From positions 3,692,975-3,756,974 of the forward strand of contig JACBWW010000029.1 of NCBI GenBank assembly GCA_020086605.1: DNA of 64,000 nucleotides, read 5' to 3'. The first letter of the stretch is position 1, and the number at the start of each line of letters is the position of its first letter. This DNA comes from Lanius collurio. Taxonomy: Eukaryota; Chordata; Aves; Passeriformes; Laniidae. Positions 38,378-50,209 of the stretch are shown here, one piece after another. The notes below the pieces were generated by a model, which did no database searches, was not told where the DNA came from, and saw nothing but the letters and a program-made list of their open reading frames with translations. Both the position numbers and the translations under genes were made by a program.

Positions 38378-40260
38378 ATGAAGATCACGGGGGTGTTTCT
38401 GCTGTTCTCTCTGGCCCTTTTCTGCATCTCAGGTGAGTGACTCCGCTGCCTCTTGCTCTGCCTCGGAGTAAGCGCTGGCTGTCTTGAGAATCACAAAAAA
38501 ACATCCTCAGACTGGAAAGAGTTTCATTCTGCAAGGACTTATTTACTCCTAGAAAGATAGTGTTGAAAAGACTTGACATCAGAGACTATCACTTATGGGG
38601 TAATATTTTAGCAACAGAACTGAGTGGGTAAGAACAACTGTGGGAACAGCTCTACTCTCAGCACTAGTTTATGCATAATGAAAGAAGTGACATGTACGTG
38701 GTGCAACCCAGAGACAACCAGTATCTAACCTCTGAAATGCTGCAGAAACACAAATAATTTTACTGAATGAAAGCGAAATTTCTTGTAGTCATCCCAAACT
38801 GAGGTGCAGTTTGAGAGCCTGAACTGCTGTAGAAGATTTATAAATTCACCTCTCACTAAATACTTCTCGTATTTAAGAATAATACTGACAATGCATATAA
38901 GATGCTGCCTCTGTGTATTTGTCAGCTTTATGTCCTTGTTTACCTCAATAATTCACTTCGCTTTGAGTACATGTCCTGCTCCATCTTTTGAACCATGGAA
39001 AATGCTTTTCTCTTTTTTGTTTTGCACACCTTTTTGCATTTTGACTGAACCTTCATTAAAAAAAAAAAGCTACAAAATCAGCACGCAGTATGGCACAACA
39101 TTCTGCCTGAAATTCCTTTTGTCTAAGAATAATTTGCTAACACACGGGGAGTCGGAAGTTATGTATTCAGGGCGTGCATTCACAGATTTTAACAGAATCC
39201 ATGAATTGCATTTGTAACATATTTCCTTTTTTCTTCTTTTTTTTTAGTTCCAGCTACTGATGCGCTGCAGGTAAGGGACAGATTTTTCTATTCTCCATCC
39301 TTTCTTTCCTTAAAGCAGTTTCTGTATAAATCTTTACTAATCACATTGTGATTGAGCCTTTCAAAACCCTGAGACACCCAGCTGCCTTAGCAATATTTGC
39401 CACAGATATTATCGGGTGAAATTGCCATTTTCATCTGGTGATAGTTTCAACAAGTAGGGCAGTATTCAGTTCATGTCCAGGTTGTTGTCAAAGTTCCTGC
39501 AGCATCATTTACAGTGGTTACACGGGCTCTGCTTGGCTGGAGACAATGCCCCACTGCATCCTGCTTGTGGGCAGTAAGGGGGGAGATCAAGGGGTGTGTG
39601 GGACCTCCTAATGTCACCTTTCTCACCCAGTTTTGGTTGAGAGCTCTTTTTTTTTTGAATACAGGCTGCATCCCTCTACTGCAGGAACCACAGGACGCTC
39701 AGGAATATGTGCACTATGGAGTATGTCCCACACTGTGGCTCTGATGGTGTCACATACCCCAACAAATGCATGTTCTGCAATGCATTCCTGTACGTATGGA
39801 AGAAATCTCTTCACCTAATAAGTGGTGAATTAACTTAGCTTAAACTGGCTAGTCAGTCTTGGAGACTGGTTGGAGAAGTAAAGTTCTTGTATTGTTTATT
39901 TGTTCTCTCACTAGGGAGGGTAATTTTTTTTATTGGGGGAGTTTTCTGGGAACTCCTTTCTTTCAGATATAAAGAGAGAACACAGCATTTTCCATTTCCT
40001 TCTTAAGTGATTTGCAGAAAAGCTTTCTCCCAGTAGACTAAGTCTGTTTCCTACAGACTATTTGGTCTTTTAAATTAAGAATTTTTCTTGTCTTCATGTG
40101 TCAGTAATAAAAGGAAATACGTGGACTAGAGTTCAGAAGTCCCTCTGTGATGTAGAGGGGCAGACCAACAGTAAAAGCCCAGATGTTCTATCTCTGACAT
40201 TTCTTCCTCTGCAGGAGAAGCCGTGGAGTTCTTGGCTTGAGGTCCCTTAATGCATGTTAA
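38378..40260 (+). CDS. Single-Kazal secreted inhibitor, unnamed
   Basis: Coding exons: 38378-38432, 39248-39270, 39665-39789 and 40215-40260, all GT-AG, giving 82 residues. The signal peptide is [18 protein letters not shown], extended by micro-exon residues VPATDALQ. One short-loop Kazal domain follows, with nine residues between cysteines 1 and 2. The reactive loop [10 protein letters not shown] gives P1 Met, then [12 protein letters not shown], and the tail ends RSLNAC. The loop nearly equals OIH domain 7 ([10 protein letters not shown]), and both genes share the same CT/gtacgt donor after this exon. This suggests descent from an OIH domain-7-like gene. The stretch before cysteine 2, [10 protein letters not shown], and the tail [10 protein letters not shown] are strongly basic. 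I do not recognise a one-to-one mammalian SPINK orthologue. A Met P1 predicts elastase or chymotrypsin-like targets; the tissue is unknown. Confidence 0.87.
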
Positions 40261-40380
40261 GTTCTCGGCAAGATTCAGCTGAGAAAGAGGATCCCTCCCT
40301 GGCAATACTCCCCATGGCAGATGACTTCCTAAACCCTTGGCCTGACCCTTAAAAACTTGTCAATCCCGAAACCTTTGCTT

Positions 40381-40386
40381 AATAAA
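40381..40386 (+). terminator. Polyadenylation signal of the single-Kazal gene
   Basis: AATAAA followed by further A residues lies 121 nt after the stop codon, nearly the same distance as in OIH and OVM. Confidence 0.7.
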
Positions 40387-40389
40387 AAA

Positions 40390-43300
40390 ACACCCCCAGC
40401 ACTTATGTCTTGCTTTAGTCTTATTCTGGTTTTACCTAATATGTTGCATGGTTACATCACTGCAACAATCCTGGCGTGTGGGAATTAATGGGCAAATTGC
40501 AGGGAGAGGGAGAACAGTGTTCTGATCTCCAAAAATATCAACCCCAACCACAAAGGCAATGGGCAGCTTTTGTGGGCATCTGTCTTCATCCAGCTTTCCA
40601 AAAGAGAACCAGGGCTGGAGGTGCATCCTGGTGCTCCTGTCTGTGTTCTGCTCTGAGGGTATCTCAGGCAGACACATTGCCTGGGTGAGAGGAGCTGCCT
40701 CCCTCCCCAGCTGCTGCTGTCAGACCCCTGCAGCCTCACCCTGCGTTACTCTTTGTAGCCTGGCAGCACAAAGAGGCCCCAGGCAAACCTCGACATTCAC
40801 ATAATTAGAGACAGTCCCGAGACTGTTGTAATTGGGGTATTCTGGGCGCTGTTCTGCCACACAGAAGGGGTCTTGCTGGCACCATGAGCTGCTCATCCCT
40901 GTTTCAGTTTCCAGGGTTATCCCCAACTTCTTACACCTACAAGAGAATATGTGAAGAAAGTCACATTCCAAGCTGCCTCTGCTTTGCGAGCAGCATTGAA
41001 AACCCACCTCTAGATCAGAGAATGCCTTTTGCAATCTGCTTTGCTCCCCAAAGCAATGACACAGGATGTTTTCTCTGGGCAGGCAGATCCCTGTCTGCCC
41101 ACGGTGGTTCCTTGCTGAGGGGCATTGCAAAAAACCAGTGGGCAGCCAGTGCTAACAGAGCTGATGTCCAGGTCGTGCTTGCAATCACTGCCACAGCCTG
41201 TCTGGGCACCTCACCCATCACTGAGCTGCTGGTTGAAGGTAATTACGTCAACTGTCGCTTGTAGAGGATCCTTTGAGATTCTCCAGCCTCTGGAAATCTC
41301 GGCTGATGAAAGGAAGGGCTCAGAGTCATAGTGTTAATTTATAATTCATTAACAGCGAGGCGCTGCCAGTGCCACGTGCTGTAGAGGCAGCAGTCTCACA
41401 GTCAAATAGTTAATGATCTTAAGTGACAATGTGTCACTTCCCAGAGACTGGAGAGAGCAGCTCTCTAAAAGGAGACAATTTATTTCCAAAAGACATGACT
41501 CTCTGCAACCATTTAGTGCCAAGTCCCTTCCTGGAGCTGGACTGTCCCTCCTGTGAGAGGGAGGTCTGTGTGCAGTTAGGCTTTTCAGTGTCAGATGCGA
41601 TTTCTGAGGATCAGGAGAAATTGGGGCTCTGGGAGGTGGTGCTGGGGGTGTGAGGCACATTCAGTCTCCTTCTTCTCCCCCCTCTGCTGAGTGTGGGAGT
41701 CGGGATAAGTGAATACCAGCTCCAGAAGTCATGTTTTTTTTTTCCTGGGCAGCAGTAGAGAGGATGAGGATGGTCCTCAGGAACCACAATGACTTGGAGA
41801 CAAGCAGAGCTCCTGACTATGCTGGAGATCCCTGCAATCCTCAGGGAGTTTCTTCCAGGGGCATGTCTGCTAATCAGGAAAATCCAGCAGGCAATTAAGG
41901 GGAAACTGTGAGTAGAAAATGATAAATCCTCTGTGATGCAGAGTGAGCAGGATTGCTCAGGAGTGACCAAGGACAGAGCAGGACTCCAGCAGAACCCCCG
42001 GCCTCCCACCCCAGCAGTTCATCTTGGATGCTCCTTAGGATGGAGAGGAGGAGAGTTCTCCTTTATGAGCACCTTGTTGGAAATAATTTTTTTTATTGCT
42101 TCTCAATAAAATCCTGCCACAACAGCACAAATTCTCTCACCATTACTAATCTAACTCTCCCTCCAGGAAATTCAAGGCAGGAAACGTTGTCTGCATGCCA
42201 AGGTATTTTATGGTACAATTCTTTAAGCAGTACCTCTGCACTTTATGTCATTATCTGATGTTTTGGATTTAGGAAATGCCATTCAATTACCCTACAGCCT
42301 GATTAACACATTGCATGCACTTATTTTGTTCTGCTTTATTTTATATCATTCCTTCTATTTTCATGCATTGTTCTACTAGTTGCTGGCCAAAATATACCTC
42401 AGGCCAGTCTAGACCTTTCTGTTAATGCAGTTTCTCTCTCTGGATTCATTCAGCATAAATGGTTTGTTACTGCAGTCCTTCTTGATGTGGAGAAAAATAA
42501 AATTGTATTTGAAAAGTGAATTAATTGCAGGTGTTTTTTGGGGCTGGCTATGTCAGAGCTATTGCAGTGAGGCAGAGCTGAGATTCAGTGAGGGATTGGG
42601 ATCCTCAGCCTTATGCTGTTAGCATGCAGCTCCCAGACAGTCAAATTATTCCAGACACCCTTGCCCGCGATATCATCTCTGCTTAAAGGACTGGAGATAT
42701 GCAGGCAGCAATCAGATAGCTGAACTACAAGGAGAAATAATAGGTGAGTGCGGCTTAGAGCAGGGGCTTTGCCGGCTGTAAATTGAATTTCTGTTCTCAT
42801 AGAAGATCCAGCTCTGCCCCCGTGTGCAGAGGTCTGGGAACAGCAGCTCGGAGCTCCTGCAGTCGTTGCACATCCCCGGCGAACCGCAGAGAAACGCGGT
42901 TTGCGCCGGTCCCTCCTCCAGCACGGGCTGGGGCGCGGAACCCCTTTGTTCTCCATCACCCTGTGACAGCAGCCGGCCTGAGCATGGACAGTGACACCGC
43001 TGCTGGCACGACAACACCTCTTGCATGCGCACATCCGCCTTCTTATTTAATGATAATATAATAATAAAAGAGCATCGTTGCCCTTTGTAGCCAGATGAAG
43101 CCTGTGGCAAGTTTTGAACCAAAGCAGGGAGCATCAATGAAGAATTTTTTAGGTTGTGGTAGGCTGTGGAGTTACTTGAGATGGGGAGTCTCAAGGCCAG
43201 AGGAAAAGCTTCCCAGGAAATTATCACTTCTAGGGGAAGAAATACTGCTGGATTAGAAATTGGCTAGAATTTCCAGAGTTATTGGAAATTTACCTTAATA

Positions 43301-45965
43301 CAAGAAGATCCATCATATGATGGCCAACATTTATCCCATTCATGTGGCCATAACCTTCCTGAATGCTTGCCTTCTAAGAGCCTGAAATAGAAGGAAGCAT
43401 TTTGAGAGTTTTATTTAAGCTTTTGTATGGATCTCGTATCTGTAGAAACATTAAAATAATCCCAAAGTCAATTTACCCAGCCCTCCATCAGGACACTCCT
43501 GGCTCTCAGAATCACAGAATCACAGGATAGTTTGAGTTGGAAATGATCTGTGGAGATCACCCAGTCTGACCCCCCTGCCAAGGCAGGGACACCTGGAGCA
43601 GATAACGCAGGAACATGGCCAGGTGGGTTTGGAATGACTCCAAACAGGGAGACTCCATGACTTCCCTGGGCAGCTGTTCCAGTTCTCTGCAACTCTCAGT
43701 GGAAAGAAGTTCTTCCTCATGTTGAGGTGGGACTTGTTGTGTTTTGGTTTATGGCCACTGCTCCTTGTCCTGTCACTGGACACCACTGAGAAGAGTCTGG
43801 CACCATCACACTCGTCACAGAGGGGTTTGGGCAGGTGGGTTCACTTTGCCCTTCCCATTTGCAACAGGTGTATGACATTTCCCAAGGCTCACTGTCATGG
43901 GAAATTGTTGTTTTTCACTGCTCCTAATGCCTATTTTCAGTCCATCTGCTTCCCTGTGTTTACTCCTGTCCCATTCCCTCTGTTTCCTATTAATGGGGCT
44001 CCTTGTGCAATCCCTGTCACACCTGTCCCAGCAGCTCTCATGCCCTGCCCTGGGTACTGCCCTTTGTCTCCCATCCCTTCCCCCAGACCTTGCAGGAGGG
44101 TCTTTCCCTGGATCTCTTTTTCTCCCTGCTGCCATGTGATGTGGAAGGGGTTGCTGGGGAACAAGAGCTGCTTTTGGAACAGTCCTGGATGGCCACCAAG
44201 ACCCTCAGGGGCAGCATGTGGGGCAGAGGGGATCTCCCAGCGGATCTAACTAATGACAGGGCAGGTGTTGGCCCAACATGAGAGCGATGCCGCTCCCTGG
44301 CAGACACCTGCCAGCCACAACAGCTCCTGGAGGCTTCAGCCTGGCAGGAAACACAACAGGAGAAGCAGCACAGTTTCTGCTAGTGGGGATCTCGGATCTG
44401 GAGGTGGATTTGGAGGAGTTTGGGTGGCAGGGCTGAAGAGGAGACAGACTCTGCTTCTGGACCCCCCCCCAGCCACAGGGGCTGGCCAGCAGCACCTCCA
44501 CCGGTAGCTGGTGCAAGTTCTGAGGAAACTTTGTTTTCAGACTTTGGCATTCCTGCCCCTGGAGATTAATCAATGTTAATGCTTCCACGACTACCGCTTC
44601 CTTTCCAAATATGCTCACAATCAGTTCAAGGAATCTGAAAGTAAACTCACTCAGGATGCTAAGAATGCGACAGAAACAACTTTCAAAGGAACCCTTCGAC
44701 TTGTGATATTTGTGAAAGAGATCCAAATAGCATTATTCATTTATTTTTCAGGAAAATGATTTCATTGATATAAACAGGCCAAATCCCACAAGCTCCATTC
44801 TGTGACTACAGTTCCCTCACACTTTCAGCTACATTTTTGTGATTTATCTGCTCATGCCAAGAGTTGAACATCTCCCAGGATAATAAGAAAACCAATTCTG
44901 ACTTTCTATTTAAAACCCAGGCTGCCTTTAAGCCACATGTATGAATCAAGCTTCTTCTGAAGCACAAACAAGTTCCATCCGTCACTTCCTTCCGTGACTA
45001 CCTTAAATCAAAAATTTATTATTTTATGCAATATCCCTTATTTGTTTTTCCATGCACCTGCGATAGAGTCGAGCCACTTAGCAGGGCCTAGCACATTATT
45101 TATCACTTATCTTCCCTAAAACACGACTTTCAGCCGACACTCTAAATTTAATGCCATATAATTGAGGGAGAAGGGGAAGCCTAACGGCTCCCCTTCTGTT
45201 TGCAGTTACTGGAATTTTTTCTGGAATGCCTCTGGTATTAACAAGGCCATTTCACCTGCACAGAATAACAGTTGCTTGCCATTTATAGGAAACATTATCC
45301 CAGTGCAGATTGAAGGCTACTTATTCTCATAATTTCTTAATCAGACTAATGTTCAATGCCAACAGATGAATAACTCTTGCTCCTACACAGAAATGTCTTA
45401 TAAACTTCTGTGGTTTTTTGTAATGCTTTTCTCCTGTGATGACTTTCTGTTGGTGAGAAATCCTGTGTACCAGGAAATCAAAAGGAGAGAGTGTAGAGAG
45501 ATTCACTGAGGCTTCAGCATCTTTAAAGTGCACTGATGCCTGCCAGAACCCAGATGTCATGTCAGTAAAAGCTCAGTGTGTCCCATGCTGCTGTCACCCA
45601 AGTCTGCTGTACCAGGAAACTCCCCTGGATCCCAGCTCCTGTCTAGCCCAGTTCCTCCCTAGATATGGTGAGCACAAGTCAAACACTTCCAACAAACGGG
45701 CTCTTTTTTCCCTTCCCCAACTTCCATATGCCATTTCACAACATCCACTATTGAGACAGTGCTCCTGTTTGGAAAGTACAAATCACTCATTGTACAGCAA
45801 GGCGCCTTTGTTAACAAGCTGGGTGTAGCTCACATTTTTGTTTAATTCTTCTGGGCATCTCTCTAACAAACAAGTACTCTTTGGAGCTCAACTCAGTAAT
45901 CGATACAATTTTACTAGTTTACAGAGCAAATAATTACTTTCTGGTGATGACTTCACAAGGTCAGG
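40390..45965. other. Intergenic, single-Kazal to three-Kazal gene
   Basis: No exon series was recognised. The stretch contains a CR1 fragment near 43.5-43.8 kb, a C-run near 44,461 and a CpG-dense patch near 42.83-42.93 kb. It has no Kazal relic that I could see. Confidence 0.55.
43508..43815 (-). repeat. CR1 LINE 3' fragment
   Basis: 'cagaatcacagaatcacagg', 'tttgagttggaaatgatctg', 'ggaatgactccaaacaggg', 'tgttccagttctctgcaac' and 'ccttgtcctgtcactggaca' follow the reverse-complemented CR1 3' end over about 300 nt. Confidence 0.9.
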
Positions 45966-45973
45966 GAGATGCA

Positions 45974-45981
45974 TATATATA
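45974..45981 (+). promoter_or_regulatory. TATA box of the three-Kazal gene
   Basis: TATATATA lies 87 nt before the ATG and predicts a start near 46,004 and a 5' UTR of about 57 nt. Confidence 0.65.
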
Positions 45982-46060
45982 CTGGGGAGGGAGAAGGCTG
46001 AGAACCATCCACTCTCCGGCAACCGACCCACACGGAACAGCCGCTACCACCACCGCCGAC

Positions 46061-49000
46061 ATGAAGATGGCCAACTGTGCTGCCCTTCTGGGGCTGGTCC
46101 TTCTCAGCTGCCTTTCTGGTAAGGCATTTTTGGCACTTTTGTTACATTCTGTGCTGGTCTAGACCTCCTGATGCTTTGCCTTCCTCTGGGCATCCTGAAG
46201 GAGAGTGCAGCCTGTTGGGGATGTGATGGTTTAAGGGCACGCGGGCTCTCTTTTCAATGAACTTGACCCTTGTGCAGATAAACACATGGGATCTATGCTT
46301 TAAGCTTTTGAGCCTTAGTGGGGATTATAGTGCTAAAAAAGGATAAAATTTTGGGTCCTATTTCTTGTTTAGTGAGTCAAATTTTCTGGTTTCACAAATA
46401 AGTGATTTTTATTTTAATCTTGGTTTATCACTTCACATTTTCTTGGAGTAGATGAAACATTTGGGAAGATAATCACTTCTCAGTAATGAGGTGTATCTGG
46501 TCACTCTGTAGGGAAATTTATGATTCCAAAGGAATTTTAGTGAAGGACATCATACAATTTTTACATTTTATCATTTCTGTTTTTATTGTAGATCTTGCAG
46601 TTGCTCAAAGACGGGTGAGTAGTAGATCTTCTTTGTCATTTAGTCTTGATTTCTAAGTCTAGATGAATAATTCATACTCATACTCCAGGGAAGGCTTGAG
46701 GGGGGAAAAAAGGATGAATAACAAAGAAGTGCCCCTAAGTGCACCTCTTTTCCCCAACATAACAAAATACCTTTGTCAGAAAGAGATAATTTAGCACGTT
46801 GATGATTAAAAAGACAGCGATTAATAACGTAGAGTGCAAGTCAGCACGGCACAGAGTGCCAGCAGAAAATCTATAGGACTATTGAATATCTGCCTAAATA
46901 TCTTCCCTGTCTTGATTCCCCAAGGAATGATCTTTTTGCCTGTAATTCTTGCCAAAACTACTTTAAGCCTTAATAGCAGAGAGGTGCTTTCATATGCTGT
47001 AAGACACACAATATATTTTTTCTTCACCATGGAAGAGCCATAGAGACTCCTCACAGCAGTCTCCCAGTGCAGCAAAAACATGATTAGGGCAAGAACACCC
47101 TTCTGTCTGTTTGGAGACATCCCAAGTCCTCTTTCCCAGGCCTCCTGCGGCTCATACTTTCTGTCTGGGAAAACCATGAACATCGCCTGTCCCCGCAACT
47201 ACGACCCGGTTTGTGGCACCAATGGCCGCACCTACCCCAACGAGTGCACCCTCTGCAAGGACATCCTGTGAGTAGAAGGTCCCCTGATCACCACAGGGCC
47301 ACTCCAAGCATCAGGCAGAAGCCCTTGGGGTTGTGACTAATCATGAGGTGGACTAGATTTTTCTTAAGTTTCTGTCTTCCCTAATGCCTGGGATTTTCCG
47401 TGTCAAAGCTCCAGAATCTGATTAATTACTGGGGTTTTACGGGTGGAGAGACTTAATGATTGAGATGAGTACATGGCATGAAAAGATTAATCCTTGCTTT
47501 CCTTCTCCCTCTCTCCCTCTAGCCGCAACCGTGCTCTTGACAAGAAACACGACGGAAGATGCGTTAGGGTACGGTCAGAGATGGGTTCCTTCTGCTGATC
47601 TGAGCAGTGGTGGGGGATAGCCAGACACAAACCTTGCCTAGGATTCGTTCTGTACTGAATCCACACAATTGCTAACTCTCAGAAGTGGAGTGAAAATGAA
47701 GAATTTCAGATTTGCAGGAATTTAATTTGCATTTTGTTTGAACTGCTAAAATCAGCGAGTTTTAAAATGCAAAATATCTTCTGTATAACACCAGGCTTTA
47801 GAATGGAAACTTTTGATTTCAAGAGTGTTTCATTCAGTGTTATGAAAACACTTCTCTTTAGATTTATACTTAGAGGCTTGTTGTAGCTAAGAAATTCCCA
47901 GAAGAAGTTTGGATTTCAACAAAATTATAATTTTGTAACAGAAAACACTGATTCTATCAGAATGTTCATCATAAAGTTAAGTTAAAGTTAGTATCAATAC
48001 ATGGAGCTACCATGAAGTGGCAAATAATGTCTATTTTTAGTTTAGAGAGAGAGAGTAAAGAAACACTCAGGCTGTGCTATTTCACATAATACAAGACTTC
48101 CATTTCAGTACACTCAGAGTAATTGTGGGAGCAGCAAGCTGAGTGTGAACTCCATTTTTGAAAGGTGCTGGCACCATACAGCAGATATTGCTGCTGCATA
48201 AGGTATTTTAGGCAAAGATCCTTCACGGTGGCATTCAGGGGGAAAACCCCCAAGATGACAGGGAAGAAGCCCACCTCAGGACAGATGCTGATGCTGTACC
48301 CACAGGCAGGATTTAATTGTGTTCCCCCAAACCCACCACACTGGCTGGAAGCCCCTTTCATCTGGCAGCTCTGGGAAGAGGGGGAGATGTCTCTTGCCCC
48401 ACACTCCATTACATGGGGCTGATGCAAAGGGGAGCAGAGATTCAAAGGCTGCTCTGTGACTGTTTCAGGTTGACTGTACTGGCTTCCTGAAGCCTGGCCG
48501 TGGTTTCAATGTCCCCTGCACCATGGAGTACTCCCCCATCTGCGGCACCAACGGCATCACCTACAGGAACAAGTGCCACTTCTGTAATGCTGTGGCGTAA
48601 GTGAAAGGCATGGGTCAGGGGAGGCTTTCTGCATCAGTATTGCTCCTTTTGGTATTTGGAGCATAACAGGGTAGTTTGGCTCACAAAGCAGCTGCACTGT
48701 GCTCATTCATCCTCACTTTCCCCCCAAAGGAGCGGCCTGGAAGTGAACCTGCAGAACTACGGACAGTGCTTCACACAGGTAAAGCCAGAAATCTGCACTC
48801 TTAACTGCTGTCACATTTTGCAACACAAATTCACGACTAAATAATGGAAATGCCTGCACTGTCCTGGTGCATTTGGTCTGGAAATAGGACCTGAGGGAAA
48901 TAGTTATGCCAGGGTCAACAGATGTGGAAGCAAATACAGGGCTCATGCATCTGGTGCCCTCTCTGATCTGGGAACAGCAGGCAGAGGGTGCTGAGACCTT

Positions 49001-50083
49001 CATTTGCTGTGAAACTGAATGAGCAAGGGAAGCAGCACCACGGATGCAGGAGCACTATTGGTAGCAGGGAGTCCCTGGGTGGGAGAACTTAGTGCACTGG
49101 GGCTTATGACCACCCTCTTTCTGTCCACTTGCCTTTGCTTGCCTGCTGAACCAGAGCAACAAGGAGAGAGCCAGCCTGGAAATACCAGCATGGCCATTTC
49201 ACTACTTATAATGATGATATTTCTTAGACTTTTTTGCCTCTGGCATCTCCCTACTTCAGGCTGTTCCAGGCGAGCACATTCTCTGAGACTGCAGAATTGC
49301 TGGAACAACAGAGCCCTGCTCCCGAAAAGTGCTCTGGTGCTTTTCCATATCACAAATATTAAATAAACATAAGGCACTCACGTAGGAAAATACAGAGAAG
49401 ACAAGCTTTAAACCCTATTTTTGCTCCATTAGCAAACGATTGACTGCAACCAGCAGAAGGGTGGCAACCTCATCTGCACCTCCGAGTACAACCCCATCTG
49501 CGGCTCCGACGGCAGAACTTACGGAAACAAGTGCCAGTTCTGCAACGCTGTCTCGTAAGTACAGAGCTCACTGTGTGGCCACAAAACCAGAGGAGCTGGA
49601 GCTCTCGTGCAGCTGTGGCAGCTGCTGTGGAAGCCCCAGAGCTCCTGTTAGCTCCCATCCCTACCCCATACTCCTCTCCCCAAGCTCACTCCTCTGCCAC
49701 CCCCCAGGCGCTGCAGATCTTAAGCCTGAGTGAGTCTTCTCCTCCTCCCCTTGCAATTAAAAGCAGATCCCCGCTTGCAGGCTCGTAGCATTGCTGACTG
49801 CCTCCCTGTCAGGGTGATTGAAAGTGTGACTGTAGGAGGTGTCCAAAATTATGGGGTTTGTCCCAAATCTCTTCAATGTATGAGAGCGTGTAAATTGGGG
49901 AATCTGTAAAGAGGCGGAACATTAAGTGAAGTACTTTATGGCTTGGAGAGCACAAGGGCATTTGGCTTATTTGGGTGAAGTTAGGCCATGAAAATGAGAT
50001 CCATGTCTCTAATTTTGGTCTCCCTCTCTCTCTTCAGACGCAGCAGTGGAACTCTGTTCGTCAGGCACCAGGGCGAGTGCTAA
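46061..50083 (+). CDS. Three-Kazal secreted inhibitor, unnamed
   Basis: Coding exons: 46061-46118, 46592-46614, 47140-47267, 47523-47568, 48469-48596, 48730-48778, 49433-49554 and 50038-50083, all GT-AG, giving 199 residues. The signal peptide [19 protein letters not shown] continues into micro-exon residues DLAVAQRR. Three complete Kazal domains follow with P1 Arg, Met and Ser. Domain 1 ([15 protein letters not shown]) is of the SPINK1/SPINK2 general type. Domains 2 and 3 ([18 protein letters not shown], both with FCNAV) resemble ovomucoid domain III and the second domain of mammalian submandibular double-headed inhibitor. The protein is therefore a mosaic of a trypsin-type head and two elastase-type heads. 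There are no N-glycosylation sequons, unlike ovomucoid. It probably corresponds to avian models labelled ovomucoid-like or double-headed-inhibitor-like, but I cannot assign a symbol. Function in vivo is unknown. Confidence 0.92.
47140..47568 (+). CDS. Three-Kazal gene, domain 1 (exons 3-4)
   Basis: Exons of 128 and 46 nt. The domain starts [10 protein letters not shown]. The reactive loop [10 protein letters not shown] gives P1 Arg, which predicts trypsin-like targets. The next motif is [12 protein letters not shown] and the tail is KKHDGRC followed by VR. Confidence 0.92.
48469..48778 (+). CDS. Three-Kazal gene, domain 2 (exons 5-6)
   Basis: Exons of 128 and 49 nt. The domain starts [12 protein letters not shown], with 13 residues between cysteines 1 and 2. 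The reactive loop [10 protein letters not shown] gives P1 Met. The tail is LQNYGQC followed by FTQ. Confidence 0.92.
49433..50083 (+). CDS. Three-Kazal gene, domain 3 (exons 7-8)
   Basis: Exons of 122 and 46 nt. The domain starts [12 protein letters not shown], with nine residues between cysteines 1 and 2. The reactive loop [10 protein letters not shown] gives P1 Ser, a weak general specificity. The tail is FVRHQGEC and TAA. Confidence 0.92.
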
Positions 50084-50193
50084 GCACTGGAGCTGGGCCC
50101 TTCAACATGACATTTCCCTCACAAATTCTTCAATCAAACATGCTCTTCCTTGCTCCCTCAACTGTTATGCATCAGTCTCTGCTTTGATTGATC

Positions 50194-50199
50194 AATAAA
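50194..50199 (+). terminator. Polyadenylation signal of the three-Kazal gene
   Basis: AATAAA within atcaataaattaaatg lies 111 nt after the stop. The context resembles that of ovomucoid. Confidence 0.75.
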
Positions 50200-50209
50200 T
50201 TAAATGCAG

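Noticed and set aside
40884..41264. Open frame of 126 codons on the plus strand
   Set aside because: There is no Kazal pattern, no signal peptide and no conserved motif. It overlaps minus-strand open frames.
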